NCBI RefSeq assembly: GCF_022179185.1
Contig: NZ_BPQJ01000034.1
Coordinates: forward strand, 1 to 64,000
From: Methylobacterium frigidaeris
GTDB lineage: Bacteria; Pseudomonadota; Alphaproteobacteria; Rhizobiales; Beijerinckiaceae
Length of the DNA: 64,000 bases
Direction: 5' to 3'
A program made the translations under genes and the position numbers. Positions 32,836-41,615 of this stretch are shown here, piece after piece. The notes below the pieces were generated by a model, which worked only from the letters and a program-made list of their open reading frames with translations, had not been told where the DNA came from and made no database searches. Numbering within the stretch: position 1 is the stretch's first letter; each line of letters starts with the position of its first letter.

Positions 32836-33351
32836 TCAGAGCCGGTAGCGGATCTGGTCGGTCCAGAAGCGTTCGAGGCGGGCGAGGGCCTGGTTGAGGC
32901 GGCCGAAATCGTCCTCCGAGATGCCGCCGATCGGCTGGATGGTCTTGGCGTGCTTGTCGTAGAGCCCGCGGACGATCTCGTGCACCTCGCGGCCCTTGTC
33001 GGTCAGGCTGATGCGGACCGAGCGGCGGTCGGTCTTCGAACGGGCGTGGTGCAGGTAGCCGGTCTCGACCAGCTTCTTGACGTTGTACGAGACGTTCGAG
33101 CCGAGATAGTAGCCGCGGGTGCGCAGCTCGCTCGCGGTCAGCTCCTTGTCGCCGATATTGTAGAGCAGCAGCGCCTGGACGCTGTTGACGTCTTCGCGGC
33201 CGCGGCGCTCAAACTCGTCCTTGATCACGTCGAGGAGCCGACGGTGCAGCCGCTCGACCAGGTGGAGCGCCTCGAGGTAGTGGGGGCGGACGGCGGTCTC
33301 GGTCTCGGGAGCGGAGATCGTCTGCGCCACCTTCGTCGCCTGGGTCTTCAT
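32836..33351 (-). CDS. ldtR: MarR-family regulator, LdtR type
   Basis: 171 residues. A winged helix-turn-helix of MarR type spans about 55-140: VNSVQALLLYNIG, then ASELRTRGYYLGSNVSYNVKKLVETGY, and the wing SKTDRRSVRISLTDKG. The sequence strongly resembles LdtR of rhizobia and Liberibacter, a regulator of L,D-transpeptidase and osmotic or cell-envelope genes. The neighbouring small membrane gene (33525-33986) has the same partner relationship in relatives. A TGAGTTYAAA direct repeat lies upstream and may be its own binding site. Confidence 0.85.
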   Translation of the reverse strand: MKTQATKVAQTISAPETETAVRPHYLEALHLVERLHRRLLDVIKDEFERRGREDVNSVQALLLYNIGDKELTASELRTRGYYLGSNVSYNVKKLVETGYLHHARSKTDRRSVRISLTDKGREVHEIVRGLYDKHAKTIQPIGGISEDDFGRLNQALARLERFWTDQIRYRL

Positions 33352-33404
33352 CGGAACGCCTCACTCTGTACGGGGGTGCTCGGCGGTGTCTCCCGCTCCG
33401 CTTA

Positions 33405-33445
33405 TGAGTTCAAATTAGGCGCGCCCCGTGAATGTGAGTTTAAAC
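33405..33445. promoter_or_regulatory. Direct repeat upstream of ldtR
   Basis: TGAGTTCAAAT (33405-33415) and TGAGTTTAAAC (33435-33445) are copies starting 30 bp apart, about three helical turns, in the AT-rich leader of ldtR. They could be autoregulatory sites. This is a positional inference. Confidence 0.35.
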
Positions 33446-33524
33446 GACAGGATAAATTCTCGATTTACCTCTGTCGGTAAACCGAAGATGAACCTGATCG
33501 TTCACTTTCGAGAAAGGTTGAGGT

Positions 33525-33986
33525 TCAGCGTAGTTCGCGCGAGGCGAGCCAGGAGACCGTGAAGTAGACCAGGATGATCATGCCGTCGAAGGCGAGGCTC
33601 GGCAGCGACATGGGCAGGAGCTGCGGGGTCAGCAGGGCGAGCACCATGGCGGAGGTGGCGGCGAGCAGCCAGACCACGCCGCCCCAGGCGGTGGCGAGCC
33701 ACAGGCCCACCGCCGCCAGCAGGTTGATGACGCCGAAATAGACGATCACCGCCTGCCGGCCGATGGGCGCGGCCTCGAACGGCGCGGCGTTGGGGCGGGC
33801 GCCCAGGATCTCGGCCCAGGCGCTGAGGCCCTTGACCATCCAGACCACGGCGACGACCCGCATCAGCCAGACCAGCACCACGTCCCAGCGCGTCTCGGGC
33901 CGCGGGGCCCGGCGCTCGATGCGGTCGGCCGCCTCCTCGAGGCCTGCCCGCCGGGGACCACCCCGGACCTTGCTCAAGGAGCGCAT
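33525..33986 (-). CDS. Inner-membrane protein, DUF6163-like
   Basis: 153 residues from ATG 33986 (MRSLSKVRGG), starting two bases before the end of the hydrolase gene. After a basic N-terminus come four hydrophobic helices (about 35-55, 78-98, 100-120 and 128-148). The sequence and its position beside ldtR fit the DUF6163 family of Hyphomicrobiales. Its function is unknown; a link to cell-envelope control through LdtR is plausible. The frame extends upstream to 34151 inside the neighbour but has no start signal there. Confidence 0.75.
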   Translation of the reverse strand: MRSLSKVRGGPRRAGLEEAADRIERRAPRPETRWDVVLVWLMRVVAVVWMVKGLSAWAEILGARPNAAPFEAAPIGRQAVIVYFGVINLLAAVGLWLATAWGGVVWLLAATSAMVLALLTPQLLPMSLPSLAFDGMIILVYFTVSWLASRELR

Positions 33987-33988
33987 GG

Positions 33989-35041
33989 TCAGGTGAAGCT
34001 CGGCTCGCCGGGCATCGGCGCGAAATGGGCTTCGATCTCCTCCGGACGCACAGCCTCCAGGGTGGCGGGCCGCCAATCCGGCCGGCCGTCGCGGTCGATC
34101 AGCACCGAGCGCACGCCCTCGTAGAAGTCGTGCCCGCGCAGGATCCGGCACAGGACGCGGTATTCGAGCTGCATCGCCTCCGGGAAGGACAGGGAGGCTC
34201 CGCGGCGCATCTGGGCCAGCGCCAGGGTGAGGCTGGTAGGCGAGCGGGTGCGGATCGTCGCGGCGGTCGTCCGGGCGAACTCGGATCCGGCGGCGTCGAG
34301 GCGGGCCAGCACCTCCGCGACGCTGTCGGCCGAGAAGCAGGTCTCGATCAGCGCCCGCTCGGCGTGGAGCGGGCCGGGGGCCGGCACCTCGTGAGTGCCG
34401 AGCGCCTGGTCGACCGGCTGCCCCTGGCTGAGCGCGTCGCGGATTGCCTCGAACTGCGCGGCGGGCGCAGCGTGGGTGGCAAGACCGAAAGCGAGGACGT
34501 CGCCCTGACCGATCCGCTCGCCGGTGAGCGCCAGATAGGTGCCGACGAAGCCCGGCAGCCGCGGCAGGGCGTAGGTGGCGCCGACATCGGGAAAGAAGCC
34601 GATGCCGGTCTCGGGCATCGCGAAGGCCGTGCGCTCCGCCGCGACCCGGTGCGAGCCGTGCACCGACACCCCGACCCCGCCGCCCATCACGATGCCGTCG
34701 ATCAGCGCGATGTAGGGCTTCTCGTAGCGCTGGATCAGCGCGTTGAGCTCGTACTCCTCGCGGAAGAAGGTCTGGGCTTCAGCGTACTTCCCGGCGCTGC
34801 CCTCCTGGTGGATGCGGCGGATGTCGCCGCCGGCGCAGAAGGCGCGCTCGCCGGCGCCCTGCACCACCACCCGGGTCACCGCCGGGTCCGCCGCCCAGGC
34901 CTCGAGGGCGGCGCGCATGGCGCGCACCATCTCGAGGGTGAGGGCGTTGAGGGCCTTGGGCCGGTTGAGGGTGATGAGCCCGGCGGCACCCCGCCGCTCG
35001 CACAGAACCGCGCCGTCCGCCGTCACGCCCGCGTCGCTCAT
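33989..35041 (-). CDS. 3-hydroxyisobutyryl-CoA hydrolase-type enoyl-CoA hydratase
   Basis: 350 residues of the crotonase fold, ECH_2 (HIBCH) type: LNRPKALNALTLEMV, the oxyanion loop AFCAGGDIR, GIVMGGGVGVSVHGSHRVAAE, and PETGIGFFPDVGATYALPRL. The long C-terminal part (about 250-350) with SPTSLTLALAQMRRG is typical of HIBCH and longer than a plain enoyl-CoA hydratase. It would cleave 3-hydroxyisobutyryl-CoA in valine breakdown. No other valine genes adjoin it. It probably shares its transcript with the DUF6163-like gene downstream. Confidence 0.9.
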   Translation of the reverse strand: MSDAGVTADGAVLCERRGAAGLITLNRPKALNALTLEMVRAMRAALEAWAADPAVTRVVVQGAGERAFCAGGDIRRIHQEGSAGKYAEAQTFFREEYELNALIQRYEKPYIALIDGIVMGGGVGVSVHGSHRVAAERTAFAMPETGIGFFPDVGATYALPRLPGFVGTYLALTGERIGQGDVLAFGLATHAAPAAQFEAIRDALSQGQPVDQALGTHEVPAPGPLHAERALIETCFSADSVAEVLARLDAAGSEFARTTAATIRTRSPTSLTLALAQMRRGASLSFPEAMQLEYRVLCRILRGHDFYEGVRSVLIDRDGRPDWRPATLEAVRPEEIEAHFAPMPGEPSFT

Positions 35042-35277
35042 GATGCACCCTCCCGGTTAATGGCGGTTAACCGGGTGCCGCCCGCCGCGTCAACGGCGCG
35101 AGACGACTCAGGCACGAGACGACTCAGGGGCCCTCGCGACCGAAAGCCTCCCGCGACCCTGCCATGCACCTCCGCCTGGGTTCTGGCGACGGCCGGACTG
35201 TGCTACCTGCGGATTGGACGAATTCGACGAAGGACAGGCCCGGCGCGAAAGCGGGCCGCGAGGAGGCCCGACCCCGG

Positions 35278-36327
35278 ATGTCGCAGATCCAGCCGATGCC
35301 CCGGCCGCTCGCCCGGGAAGCCGCCCGGACCGAGCCGGCCGCCCTCGGGCTCACCCAGCGCCCGCGGCGCAACCGCAAGGCCGAGTGGTCGCGCCGCCTG
35401 GTGCGAGAGACCACCCTCACCGTCGACGACCTGATCTGGCCGATCTTCCTGATCGAGGGCGAGAACCGGCGCGAGCCGGTCGCCTCGATGCCGGGCGTCG
35501 AGCGCCTCTCGGTCGACGAGGCGGTGCGGGCGGCCGAGCGTGCGGCGTCCTTGCGCATCCCCGCGATCTCGTTCTTCCCCTTCGTCGAGCCTCCCTTGCG
35601 CGACGCGACCGGCTCGGAGGCGCTCAACCGCAACAACCTGGTCTGCCGCGCCGTGCGGGCGGTGAAGAAGGCAGTGCCGGAGATCGGCATTATCACCGAT
35701 GTCGCCCTCGACCCCTATACCAGCCACGGCCATGACGGCCTCCTGGAGGACGGAGTGATCGTCAACGACGAGACGGTGGCGCTCCTCGTCGAGCAGAGCC
35801 TGATCCAGGCCGAGGCCGGCACCGACGTCATCGCCCCCTCCGACATGATGGACGGGCGGGTGGGCGCGATCCGGGCCGGGCTCGACCGGGCCGGGCACCG
35901 CGACGTGCAGATCATGACCTACGCGGCGAAGTACGCCAGCGCCTTCTACGGCCCGTTCCGCGACGCGATCGGCACGAGCGCCACGCTGGTCGGCGACAAG
36001 CGCACCTACCAGATGGATGCCGGCAACACCGACGAGGCCCTGCGCGAGGTCGCCCTCGACCTCGACGAGGGCGCCGATTCGGTGATGGTCAAGCCCGGCA
36101 TGCCGTATCTCGACGTGATCCGCCGGGTGAAGGAGACCTTCTCCGTGCCCACCTTCGCCTACCAGGTCTCGGGCGAGTACGCGATGATCGCGGCCGCGGC
36201 CCAGAACGGCTGGCTCGACGGCGAGCGCGCCATGATGGAGAGCCTGGCCGCATTCAAGCGCGCCGGCGCCGACGGCGTCTTCACCTACTTCGCCCCGCGG
36301 GTCGCCGAGCGGCTGCGGCAAGGGTGA
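35278..36327 (+). CDS. hemB: Delta-aminolevulinic acid dehydratase
   Basis: 349 residues from ATG 35278, preceded by AGGAGG. HemB condenses two 5-aminolevulinates to porphobilinogen for haem, cobalamin and (bacterio)chlorophyll. The Schiff-base lysines are K218 (TYAAKYASAF) and K272 (MVKPGMPYL). The metal region reads DVALDPYTSHGHDG (141-154) without the three zinc-binding cysteines, so it is the magnesium/potassium type usual in this class. A frame extending upstream to 35164 lacks signals. Confidence 0.96.
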   Translation: MSQIQPMPRPLAREAARTEPAALGLTQRPRRNRKAEWSRRLVRETTLTVDDLIWPIFLIEGENRREPVASMPGVERLSVDEAVRAAERAASLRIPAISFFPFVEPPLRDATGSEALNRNNLVCRAVRAVKKAVPEIGIITDVALDPYTSHGHDGLLEDGVIVNDETVALLVEQSLIQAEAGTDVIAPSDMMDGRVGAIRAGLDRAGHRDVQIMTYAAKYASAFYGPFRDAIGTSATLVGDKRTYQMDAGNTDEALREVALDLDEGADSVMVKPGMPYLDVIRRVKETFSVPTFAYQVSGEYAMIAAAAQNGWLDGERAMMESLAAFKRAGADGVFTYFAPRVAERLRQG

Positions 36328-36337
36328 GGCCGGCAAA

Positions 36338-36721
36338 ATGAGGCCAGGACGACGGGCGAGGCTCGCGGGTCTCGCCGCCCTCCTCGGCCTCGGCGCCTGC
36401 TCCGGCACCCCCGACGCCGAGCAGGCCCGGATCTGCCGGCGCGCCCTGCCGACCCTGGTGCCGGCAGGATCCCGCGTGGCGGTGTTGCGCGAGGCCACCG
36501 GGCCGCAGGAGCGCAGCATCCGCATCGACTTCTCGCAGGAGCGCGAGGGCCGCAGCCCGCTGCCGCGCTACGCGGTCTGCCAGTTCTCCGGCTTGAGCCG
36601 CACCGATCTCTCGGGGCTCGCGAGCGACCGCGGTCCGGTCGGCGGCGCGGCGCTCTACCTGCTCAAGCACTACTACCTCGACACGCCGGACGCGGCGCTC
36701 GCCGAGCCGGGAGCGGGCTGA
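36338..36721 (+). CDS. Small predicted lipoprotein
   Basis: 127 residues. The start MRPGRRARLAGLAALLGLGAC is a lipoprotein leader with a lipobox (LGAC, Cys21). The mature part has two further cysteines (ICRRALP and YAVCQFSGL) that may pair. I do not recognise a named family. It starts ten bases after the hemB stop, so it may be co-transcribed with hemB. It is probably anchored in a membrane facing the periplasm. Confidence 0.7.
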   Translation: MRPGRRARLAGLAALLGLGACSGTPDAEQARICRRALPTLVPAGSRVAVLREATGPQERSIRIDFSQEREGRSPLPRYAVCQFSGLSRTDLSGLASDRGPVGGAALYLLKHYYLDTPDAALAEPGAG

Positions 36722-36744
36722 CGCGGCACCGTGCGCGCTCTAGA

Positions 36745-38010
36745 GTGAACGCGTCCGGAGAGTCCCGCTTGAGCCAGCCCTACGCCATCACCCCGGACGA
36801 CGTCGTCCGGGCCGCCCACACCATCCGCGGCCACGTGCTGCGCACGCCGCTGGTGCCGGCGCCGCGCCTGTCCGAGCTGACCGGGGCGCGGGTCCTGGTC
36901 AAGCACGAGAACATGCAGGCGACCGGTGCCTTCAAGGAGCGCGGCGCGGTCAACCGGCTCAGCGCCCTGACCGAGGCCGAGCGACGCCGCGGCGTGGTGG
37001 CGATGTCGGCCGGCAACCATGCCCAGGCCGTGGCCTATCACGCGCGGCGCCTCGGCATCCCGGCCACCATCGTGATGCCGGCGACGACCCCCCTGGTGAA
37101 GGTCGAGAACACCCGCGCCCACGGCGCCACCGTGGTGCTGGAGGGCGACACCCTGGTCGAGGCGGCCTCCGCCGTCGAGCGGCTGGTCGAGGCGCACGGC
37201 TTCGTGCTGGTCCACCCCTACGACGATCCCCTGGTGATGGCCGGCCAAGGGACCATCGCGCTCGAGATGCTGGAGGACGCCCCGGACCTCGATTGCCTGG
37301 TGGTGCCGATCGGCGGCGGCGGGCTGATGAGCGGCATCGCGATTGGTGCGAGCCTGCGGCCGCGGGTGTCGCTCACCGGCGTCGAGGCCGCCCTCTACCC
37401 CTCGTTCCTCAACGCCATCGACGGGCAGGGCCGGCCGATCGGCGGCCCGACGCTGGCCGAGGGCATCGCCGTCAAGACCGTCGGCCGCCTGACCCTGCCG
37501 ATCATCCGCGACCTCGTGCGCGAGATCGTGCTCGTCGACGAGCCGCAGATCGAGCGGGCGGTGCACGACTACGCGACGCTCCAGCGCAGCCTCGCCGAGG
37601 GCGCGGGCGCCGCCGGCCTCGCCGCGCTCCTGGCCCGGCCCGACCTGTTCGCCGGCCGCACGGTCGGCCTGGTGCTCTGCGGCGGCAACATCGACGCGCG
37701 GCTGCTGGCCTCCGTGATGGTGCGCGAATTGGAGCGCGAGGACCGGATCATCTCGTTCCGGATGACCGCGAGCGACCGGCCCGGCGTGCTCGGCCGGGTG
37801 GCCGGGCGGCTCGGCGAGTTAGGGGCCAACATCCTGGAGGTCTCGCACGGCCGCCTCCACCTCGACGTGCCGGCAAAGAGCGTCTCGATCGACGTGACGA
37901 TCGAGACCCGCGGCCCCGGCCACACCGCGGAGATCCTGGATACGCTCAGCCGCGAGGGGCTGGAGCCGCGGCGGATCGGGCCGCACGGGAATGCGGCGAC
38001 GGGGGGATGA
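36745..38010 (+). CDS. Threonine ammonia-lyase with C-terminal ACT domain
   Basis: 421 residues from GTG 36745. It is a fold-type II PLP enzyme that deaminates threonine (or serine) to 2-oxobutyrate. The PLP lysine is in GAFKERGAVNRL, the substrate loop is SAGNHAQA, and the phosphate loop is GGGGLMSG. From about residue 340 (DRPGVLGRVAGRLGELGANI) a single ACT domain follows, as in short biosynthetic/catabolic threonine dehydratases. It could serve isoleucine synthesis (IlvA) or catabolism (TdcB), and I cannot separate these. It follows the lipoprotein gene by 23 bases. Confidence 0.9.
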   Translation: MNASGESRLSQPYAITPDDVVRAAHTIRGHVLRTPLVPAPRLSELTGARVLVKHENMQATGAFKERGAVNRLSALTEAERRRGVVAMSAGNHAQAVAYHARRLGIPATIVMPATTPLVKVENTRAHGATVVLEGDTLVEAASAVERLVEAHGFVLVHPYDDPLVMAGQGTIALEMLEDAPDLDCLVVPIGGGGLMSGIAIGASLRPRVSLTGVEAALYPSFLNAIDGQGRPIGGPTLAEGIAVKTVGRLTLPIIRDLVREIVLVDEPQIERAVHDYATLQRSLAEGAGAAGLAALLARPDLFAGRTVGLVLCGGNIDARLLASVMVRELEREDRIISFRMTASDRPGVLGRVAGRLGELGANILEVSHGRLHLDVPAKSVSIDVTIETRGPGHTAEILDTLSREGLEPRRIGPHGNAATGG

Positions 38011-38044
38011 GCCTCGAAGCTCACTCCCTGTCGGATGACGCGGA

Positions 38045-38974
38045 TCAGCGCGTCTGCTCCCGCGTCAGCAGCGTGCGGTCGGGCGCGGCCTCCTGCTTGT
38101 CCTGGTACAGGGGCACGATCGCGCGCAGCCAGGCGCGGGTGTCGCGGCCGCCGTAATTGCGGTCGATCACGTCGCGGGTGACGAAGGCCTGGAGGTTCAC
38201 CGGGCCGAAATTGTAGCCGACCAGCCCGCCGACCGCGACTTGCCCCTGCGAGCGGTAGCCCGCGACCCCGGTCGGCAGATCGGTGGAGCCGAAGGCCACC
38301 GCGCCGAGCTGCCACTTGCCGAAGTTGCGGGTCGCCGTCAGGTCGAGGTTCATGTAGTCGGGATAGGTCGCCACTCCCGGTGGCGGTCGGTCGCCGAGGA
38401 AGTGCCCGTAGAACAGGTGCGCCGTCACGTTCCAGTCGTTGCCGACGTAGCTGAGCGCGAAGCGGTGCGTCAGCGACGAAGTTTGCGTCGCGAAGCCGGT
38501 TTTGCTGGGCAGGTAGCCGCCGAGCAGGTAGCTGAAGCCGACATCGCCGCCGAGATCCCAGGCGAGCTGGGCGGCGAGCAGCGGCTGGCCGAAGCCGCTC
38601 TGCCAGGCGCTGTCCTGGGGGCCCAAGGCCGAGTAGGGCACGCCGGCGAAGAGTTGCAGCCGGCCGCCGGCGAGGTCCCACGGCGTCGCCCAGGCCAGGG
38701 TCGTCGTGTTGACGTTCAGCGGCATCACGCCCGGGCTCGTCTGGCGGACGCCGAAATTCGTGGCGGTGATCCAGTAGAGGCCGTGCGGGATCTGCGCGCC
38801 GACCGGCAGCCCGACCGACTGCCCAGGCTGCGCGGCGGAGCCCGCTTCGGCCGGTCCGGATATCCCCAGAGCGAGGCCGGCGACTGCGAGCGCCCGCCCG
38901 AGCGGAGCGCGCGACCTCCTGCCGGCGGCCTCACCCCGCCGGAACGTCGCCCGGGCATGCCGGATGCCGTCCAT
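38045..38974 (-). CDS. Outer-membrane protein, MetA-type (phenol degradation family)
   Basis: 309 residues from ATG 38974, which gives a plausible signal peptide (RALAVAGLALGISGPAEAG); GTG 39070 or ATG 39064 would add a long non-signal stretch. The mature part is a beta-barrel of Phenol_MetA_deg type: IPHGLYWITATNFGVRQTSPGV, then paired strands such as LQLFAGVPYSALG, DVGFSYLLGGYLPSKTGF, and DYMNLDLTATRNFGKWQLG. Members are thought to be outer-membrane channels for aromatic or hydrophobic compounds. No degradation genes lie nearby, so the substrate is unknown. Confidence 0.75.
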   Translation of the reverse strand: MDGIRHARATFRRGEAAGRRSRAPLGRALAVAGLALGISGPAEAGSAAQPGQSVGLPVGAQIPHGLYWITATNFGVRQTSPGVMPLNVNTTTLAWATPWDLAGGRLQLFAGVPYSALGPQDSAWQSGFGQPLLAAQLAWDLGGDVGFSYLLGGYLPSKTGFATQTSSLTHRFALSYVGNDWNVTAHLFYGHFLGDRPPPGVATYPDYMNLDLTATRNFGKWQLGAVAFGSTDLPTGVAGYRSQGQVAVGGLVGYNFGPVNLQAFVTRDVIDRNYGGRDTRAWLRAIVPLYQDKQEAAPDRTLLTREQTR

Positions 38975-39294
38975 CCGCAGCCGGCCCGCGAGAGCGATGC
39001 TTCGGCCCTCTCCACGGCCCCAGCGCCACGATTCATGTCCCTGCCCCGGCTTCAAGTCCGCCATGCCCACGCGCTTTCCCCGCTCTCACGGCTTGATTGC
39101 CTTCTTCGGCAAATTGCTAGTTTTAAGACAGATGATTTATCTTACCCTGCGTCGTATTTCGCCCAGCGGCGCTTGAGGTTCAACGAAAACTTGTCATGAA
39201 GCCACGGATTATTCCAAGGTAGGGCAACGTACGCTGCGAGAGCGCCGCCGCAGCGCCCGGTGGCACAGACCAGGCGCCGCCGGATCGCGACGGT

Positions 39295-39582
39295 TCAGCG
39301 ACGCCTCGGCTGCACCGCCCAGGCCGGGACCCCGGCGCCACGCGGGAGAAGCCGCGTCGCCGGATCGGCCATCATCGGTGCGCCAAGCAGTTGACCGGTG
39401 CCGCGCGCCTGCGAATGCGAGGAGCGCGGGTCGTGATAGGGGTGGTGGACGTAGCTGCTCATATGCGCGCCGCCCGCCGGCATGCGTCCGCCCCCGCCGC
39501 CATCGGCCAGGGCCGCGCTCGCGGCGGCGAGAGGCAGGGCCAGAGTGGCGGCGAACAGCGTGGTGAGTGCGAGTGCTCTCAT
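39295..39582 (-). CDS. Small exported protein
   Basis: 95 residues from ATG 39582 (MRALALTTLFAATLALPL), a clean signal peptide cut near SAALA. The mature part begins DGGGGGRMPAGGAHM and is rich in Gly, His, Arg and Pro, with no fold evident. I do not recognise a family. The adjoining 304 bases (39583-39886) are gene-free; they include an AT-richer patch near 39660-39710 that could serve as promoter for this gene and for the RDD gene on the other strand. Confidence 0.6.
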   Translation of the reverse strand: MRALALTTLFAATLALPLAAASAALADGGGGGRMPAGGAHMSSYVHHPYHDPRSSHSQARGTGQLLGAPMMADPATRLLPRGAGVPAWAVQPRRR

Positions 39583-39886
39583 CGGTCGATCCTCGATCCG
39601 AGGCGCGGTCCCTGCTCGCAGGAACCCGCCCGCTTCCGTATAGAGAGCCTGAAATACAATGAGCTTGATTGATGTGCGCACACGCACATCAAGTATATCT
39701 TAGTTTAATCCCGCGAACTCTACAGCCGTGTGCGTAGGGGCACGTGCCAGACAGGACATCATGTCGATCCGGGATGACGCAGATGCGAAATTGACCGGGG
39801 CCTGCCATTGCCGCGGCCGCACCCTTGAGACGGAGCGCGGCCGCGCCCACCTTATCGAGGCGGGCGAACAGGCGGAGACGGACGCG

Positions 39887-40414
39887 ATGGCGAATTCCTG
39901 GCAAGGCGGACCGTATGGCGGTCCCTATCAGGGCAACCCCTATCAGCAGGGTACGATTCCTCCGGCAGCTCCCGGCTGGGCCGGCCCGCCGGTGCTGGTG
40001 GCGCACGGCTCGCTGTCGCGGCGCTTCCTGGCTTATCTGCTCGACATCGTGTTCATCTTCGGCTTCAGCTGCCTGCTGTGGCTCGCGATCTCGCTCCTCG
40101 GCGTCATCACCTTCGGGGTCGGCTGGGCGCTCTACGCGATCCTGCCGGCGAGCGGCGTCATCTACAGCGCGATCACCGTCGGCGGGCCGCGCCAGAGCAC
40201 GCTCGGCATGCGGATGATGGGCCTGCGGGCGGTGCGGGCGACCACCGGCGGGCCGATCGACTGGATCACCGCCGCCGTGCACGCGCTGCTGTTCTACGTC
40301 GCGCTGTCGACCTTCCTGCTTTGGCTCCTCGATATCGGCATCGGCGTGATGCGGGCCGACCGGCGCATGGGCCACGACCTCGTCCTCGATCTCGCAGTCG
40401 TGCGCGAGGCATGA
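39887..40414 (+). CDS. RDD-family membrane protein
   Basis: 175 residues from ATG 39887 (MANSWQGGPYGGPYQGNPYQ). A Gly/Tyr/Pro-rich cytoplasmic head of about 45 residues leads to RRFLAYLLDIVFIF, the R-x-x-x-x-x-x-D signature of the RDD family, and three membrane helices (about 53-72, 75-97 and 125-145). The later G-x-R-x-x-G-L motif (GMRMMGLRAV) and a closing D-rich strand also fit. The role is unknown; some relatives are transport or ion-antiport related. It is alone, 160 bases before bpt. Confidence 0.85.
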   Translation: MANSWQGGPYGGPYQGNPYQQGTIPPAAPGWAGPPVLVAHGSLSRRFLAYLLDIVFIFGFSCLLWLAISLLGVITFGVGWALYAILPASGVIYSAITVGGPRQSTLGMRMMGLRAVRATTGGPIDWITAAVHALLFYVALSTFLLWLLDIGIGVMRADRRMGHDLVLDLAVVREA

Positions 40415-40574
40415 GCGCCCCGTGAGGCGTAAGGCTGCAACCTTCGGCGCCGGCCGCGCTTAAATCCCAGGATTTCGCGCCGGCGCGGTCCAGGCCTGTT
40501 GAGGCGGGCCGCGCCGGTGTTATCCTGCCCTTCCCGGCGCTCGCGCCGGCCCCTGCCTGCGAGACCAACGAAGC

Positions 40575-41327
40575 GTGACCAGCCATCCGCGGGACGCACC
40601 GCAGTTCTACCTCACGGCCCCGTCGCCGTGCCCCTACCTGCCTGGGCAGCAGGAGCGGAAGGTCTTCACGCACCTCGTCGGCCGGCGCGCCCGCGACCTC
40701 AACGAGATCCTGACGCAAGGGGGGTTCCGCCGCTCGCAGACCATCGCCTACCGGCCGGCCTGCGAGACCTGCCGCGCCTGCATCTCGGTGCGGGTGGTGG
40801 TGGACGACTTCGCGCCCAGCGACAGCCAGCGCCGGGTGCTGAAGCGCAATCGCGACCTCGTCGGCCAGGCCCAGGCCAACCGCCCGGCCTCGGAGCAGTA
40901 CGCCCTCTTCCGCCGCTACCTCGACGCGCGCCACGGCGACGGCGGCATGGTCGACATGACGGTCCTCGACTACGCCATGATGGTCGAGGACAGCCACGTC
41001 GAAACCCATCTGGTGGTCTACCGCAAGCGGGGTCCGGACACCGCGATCAACGGCCGCGGCACCGGCGCGCCGATCGCCGTCTGCCTCACCGACGTGCTCT
41101 CCGACGGGCTGTCGATGGTCTACTCGTTCTACGATCCCGCAGAGGCCGAGCGCTCCCTCGGCACCTTCATGATCCTCGACCACATCGAGCGCGCCCGCAG
41201 CCTCGGCCTGCCCTACCTCTACCTGGGCTACTGGGTCGAGGGCTCGCGCAAGATGCAGTACAAGGCGAAGTTCACCCCCCAGGAGCGGCTGATGCCGAAT
41301 GGCTGGGCCCGGGTGGAGGAGGCGTGA
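40575..41327 (+). CDS. bpt: Aspartate/glutamate leucyltransferase
   Basis: 250 residues from GTG 40575. Bpt moves leucine from tRNA onto N-terminal Asp or Glu so that ClpAP can degrade the protein (N-end rule). The N-terminal ATE domain has F-Y-L-T-A-P-x-x-C-P-Y and YRPACETCRACISVRV with the conserved cysteines. The C-terminal GNAT-like part has the DVLSDGLSMVYSFYDP and RSLGTFMILDHIERA motifs, and YLYLGYWVEGSRKMQYKAKF. It ends 0 bases before a 15-bp perfect hairpin. Confidence 0.94.
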   Translation: MTSHPRDAPQFYLTAPSPCPYLPGQQERKVFTHLVGRRARDLNEILTQGGFRRSQTIAYRPACETCRACISVRVVVDDFAPSDSQRRVLKRNRDLVGQAQANRPASEQYALFRRYLDARHGDGGMVDMTVLDYAMMVEDSHVETHLVVYRKRGPDTAINGRGTGAPIAVCLTDVLSDGLSMVYSFYDPAEAERSLGTFMILDHIERARSLGLPYLYLGYWVEGSRKMQYKAKFTPQERLMPNGWARVEEA

Positions 41328-41361
41328 TTCAGCTTCCGAAAGGGAGCTTTCGGAAGCTGAA
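41328..41361. terminator. 15-bp perfect hairpin after bpt
   Basis: A perfect 15-bp inverted repeat (41328-41342 with 41347-41361) with a GGAG loop starts directly after the bpt stop. It has no T-run, but the stem is the longest exact one in the window. It may be a Rho-independent-like terminator or a protective 3' structure. Confidence 0.7.
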
Positions 41362-41615
41362 CCAAAAGCCCGCGCAGCGCGTGAGCGATGCCGGATTCCG
41401 CACCGTGAGAATGGCCGCGCAGCAATCGCCGAGCGGTCGATCGGAAGCACTGTGAGAGCCTGGAGACTGTCGCCGCCCGGCAACAGGATGGCCCCCTCCC
41501 TTTTTCGCCTCCGTATCGCAATCGTCCTCAAGCTTGACCGGATTACCGCTGCCCTGCCCCATGTCGACGCCGCAGGCGCTTCAGAAAGCCGCGGCGCTCG
41601 GGGGGATACGTACGA

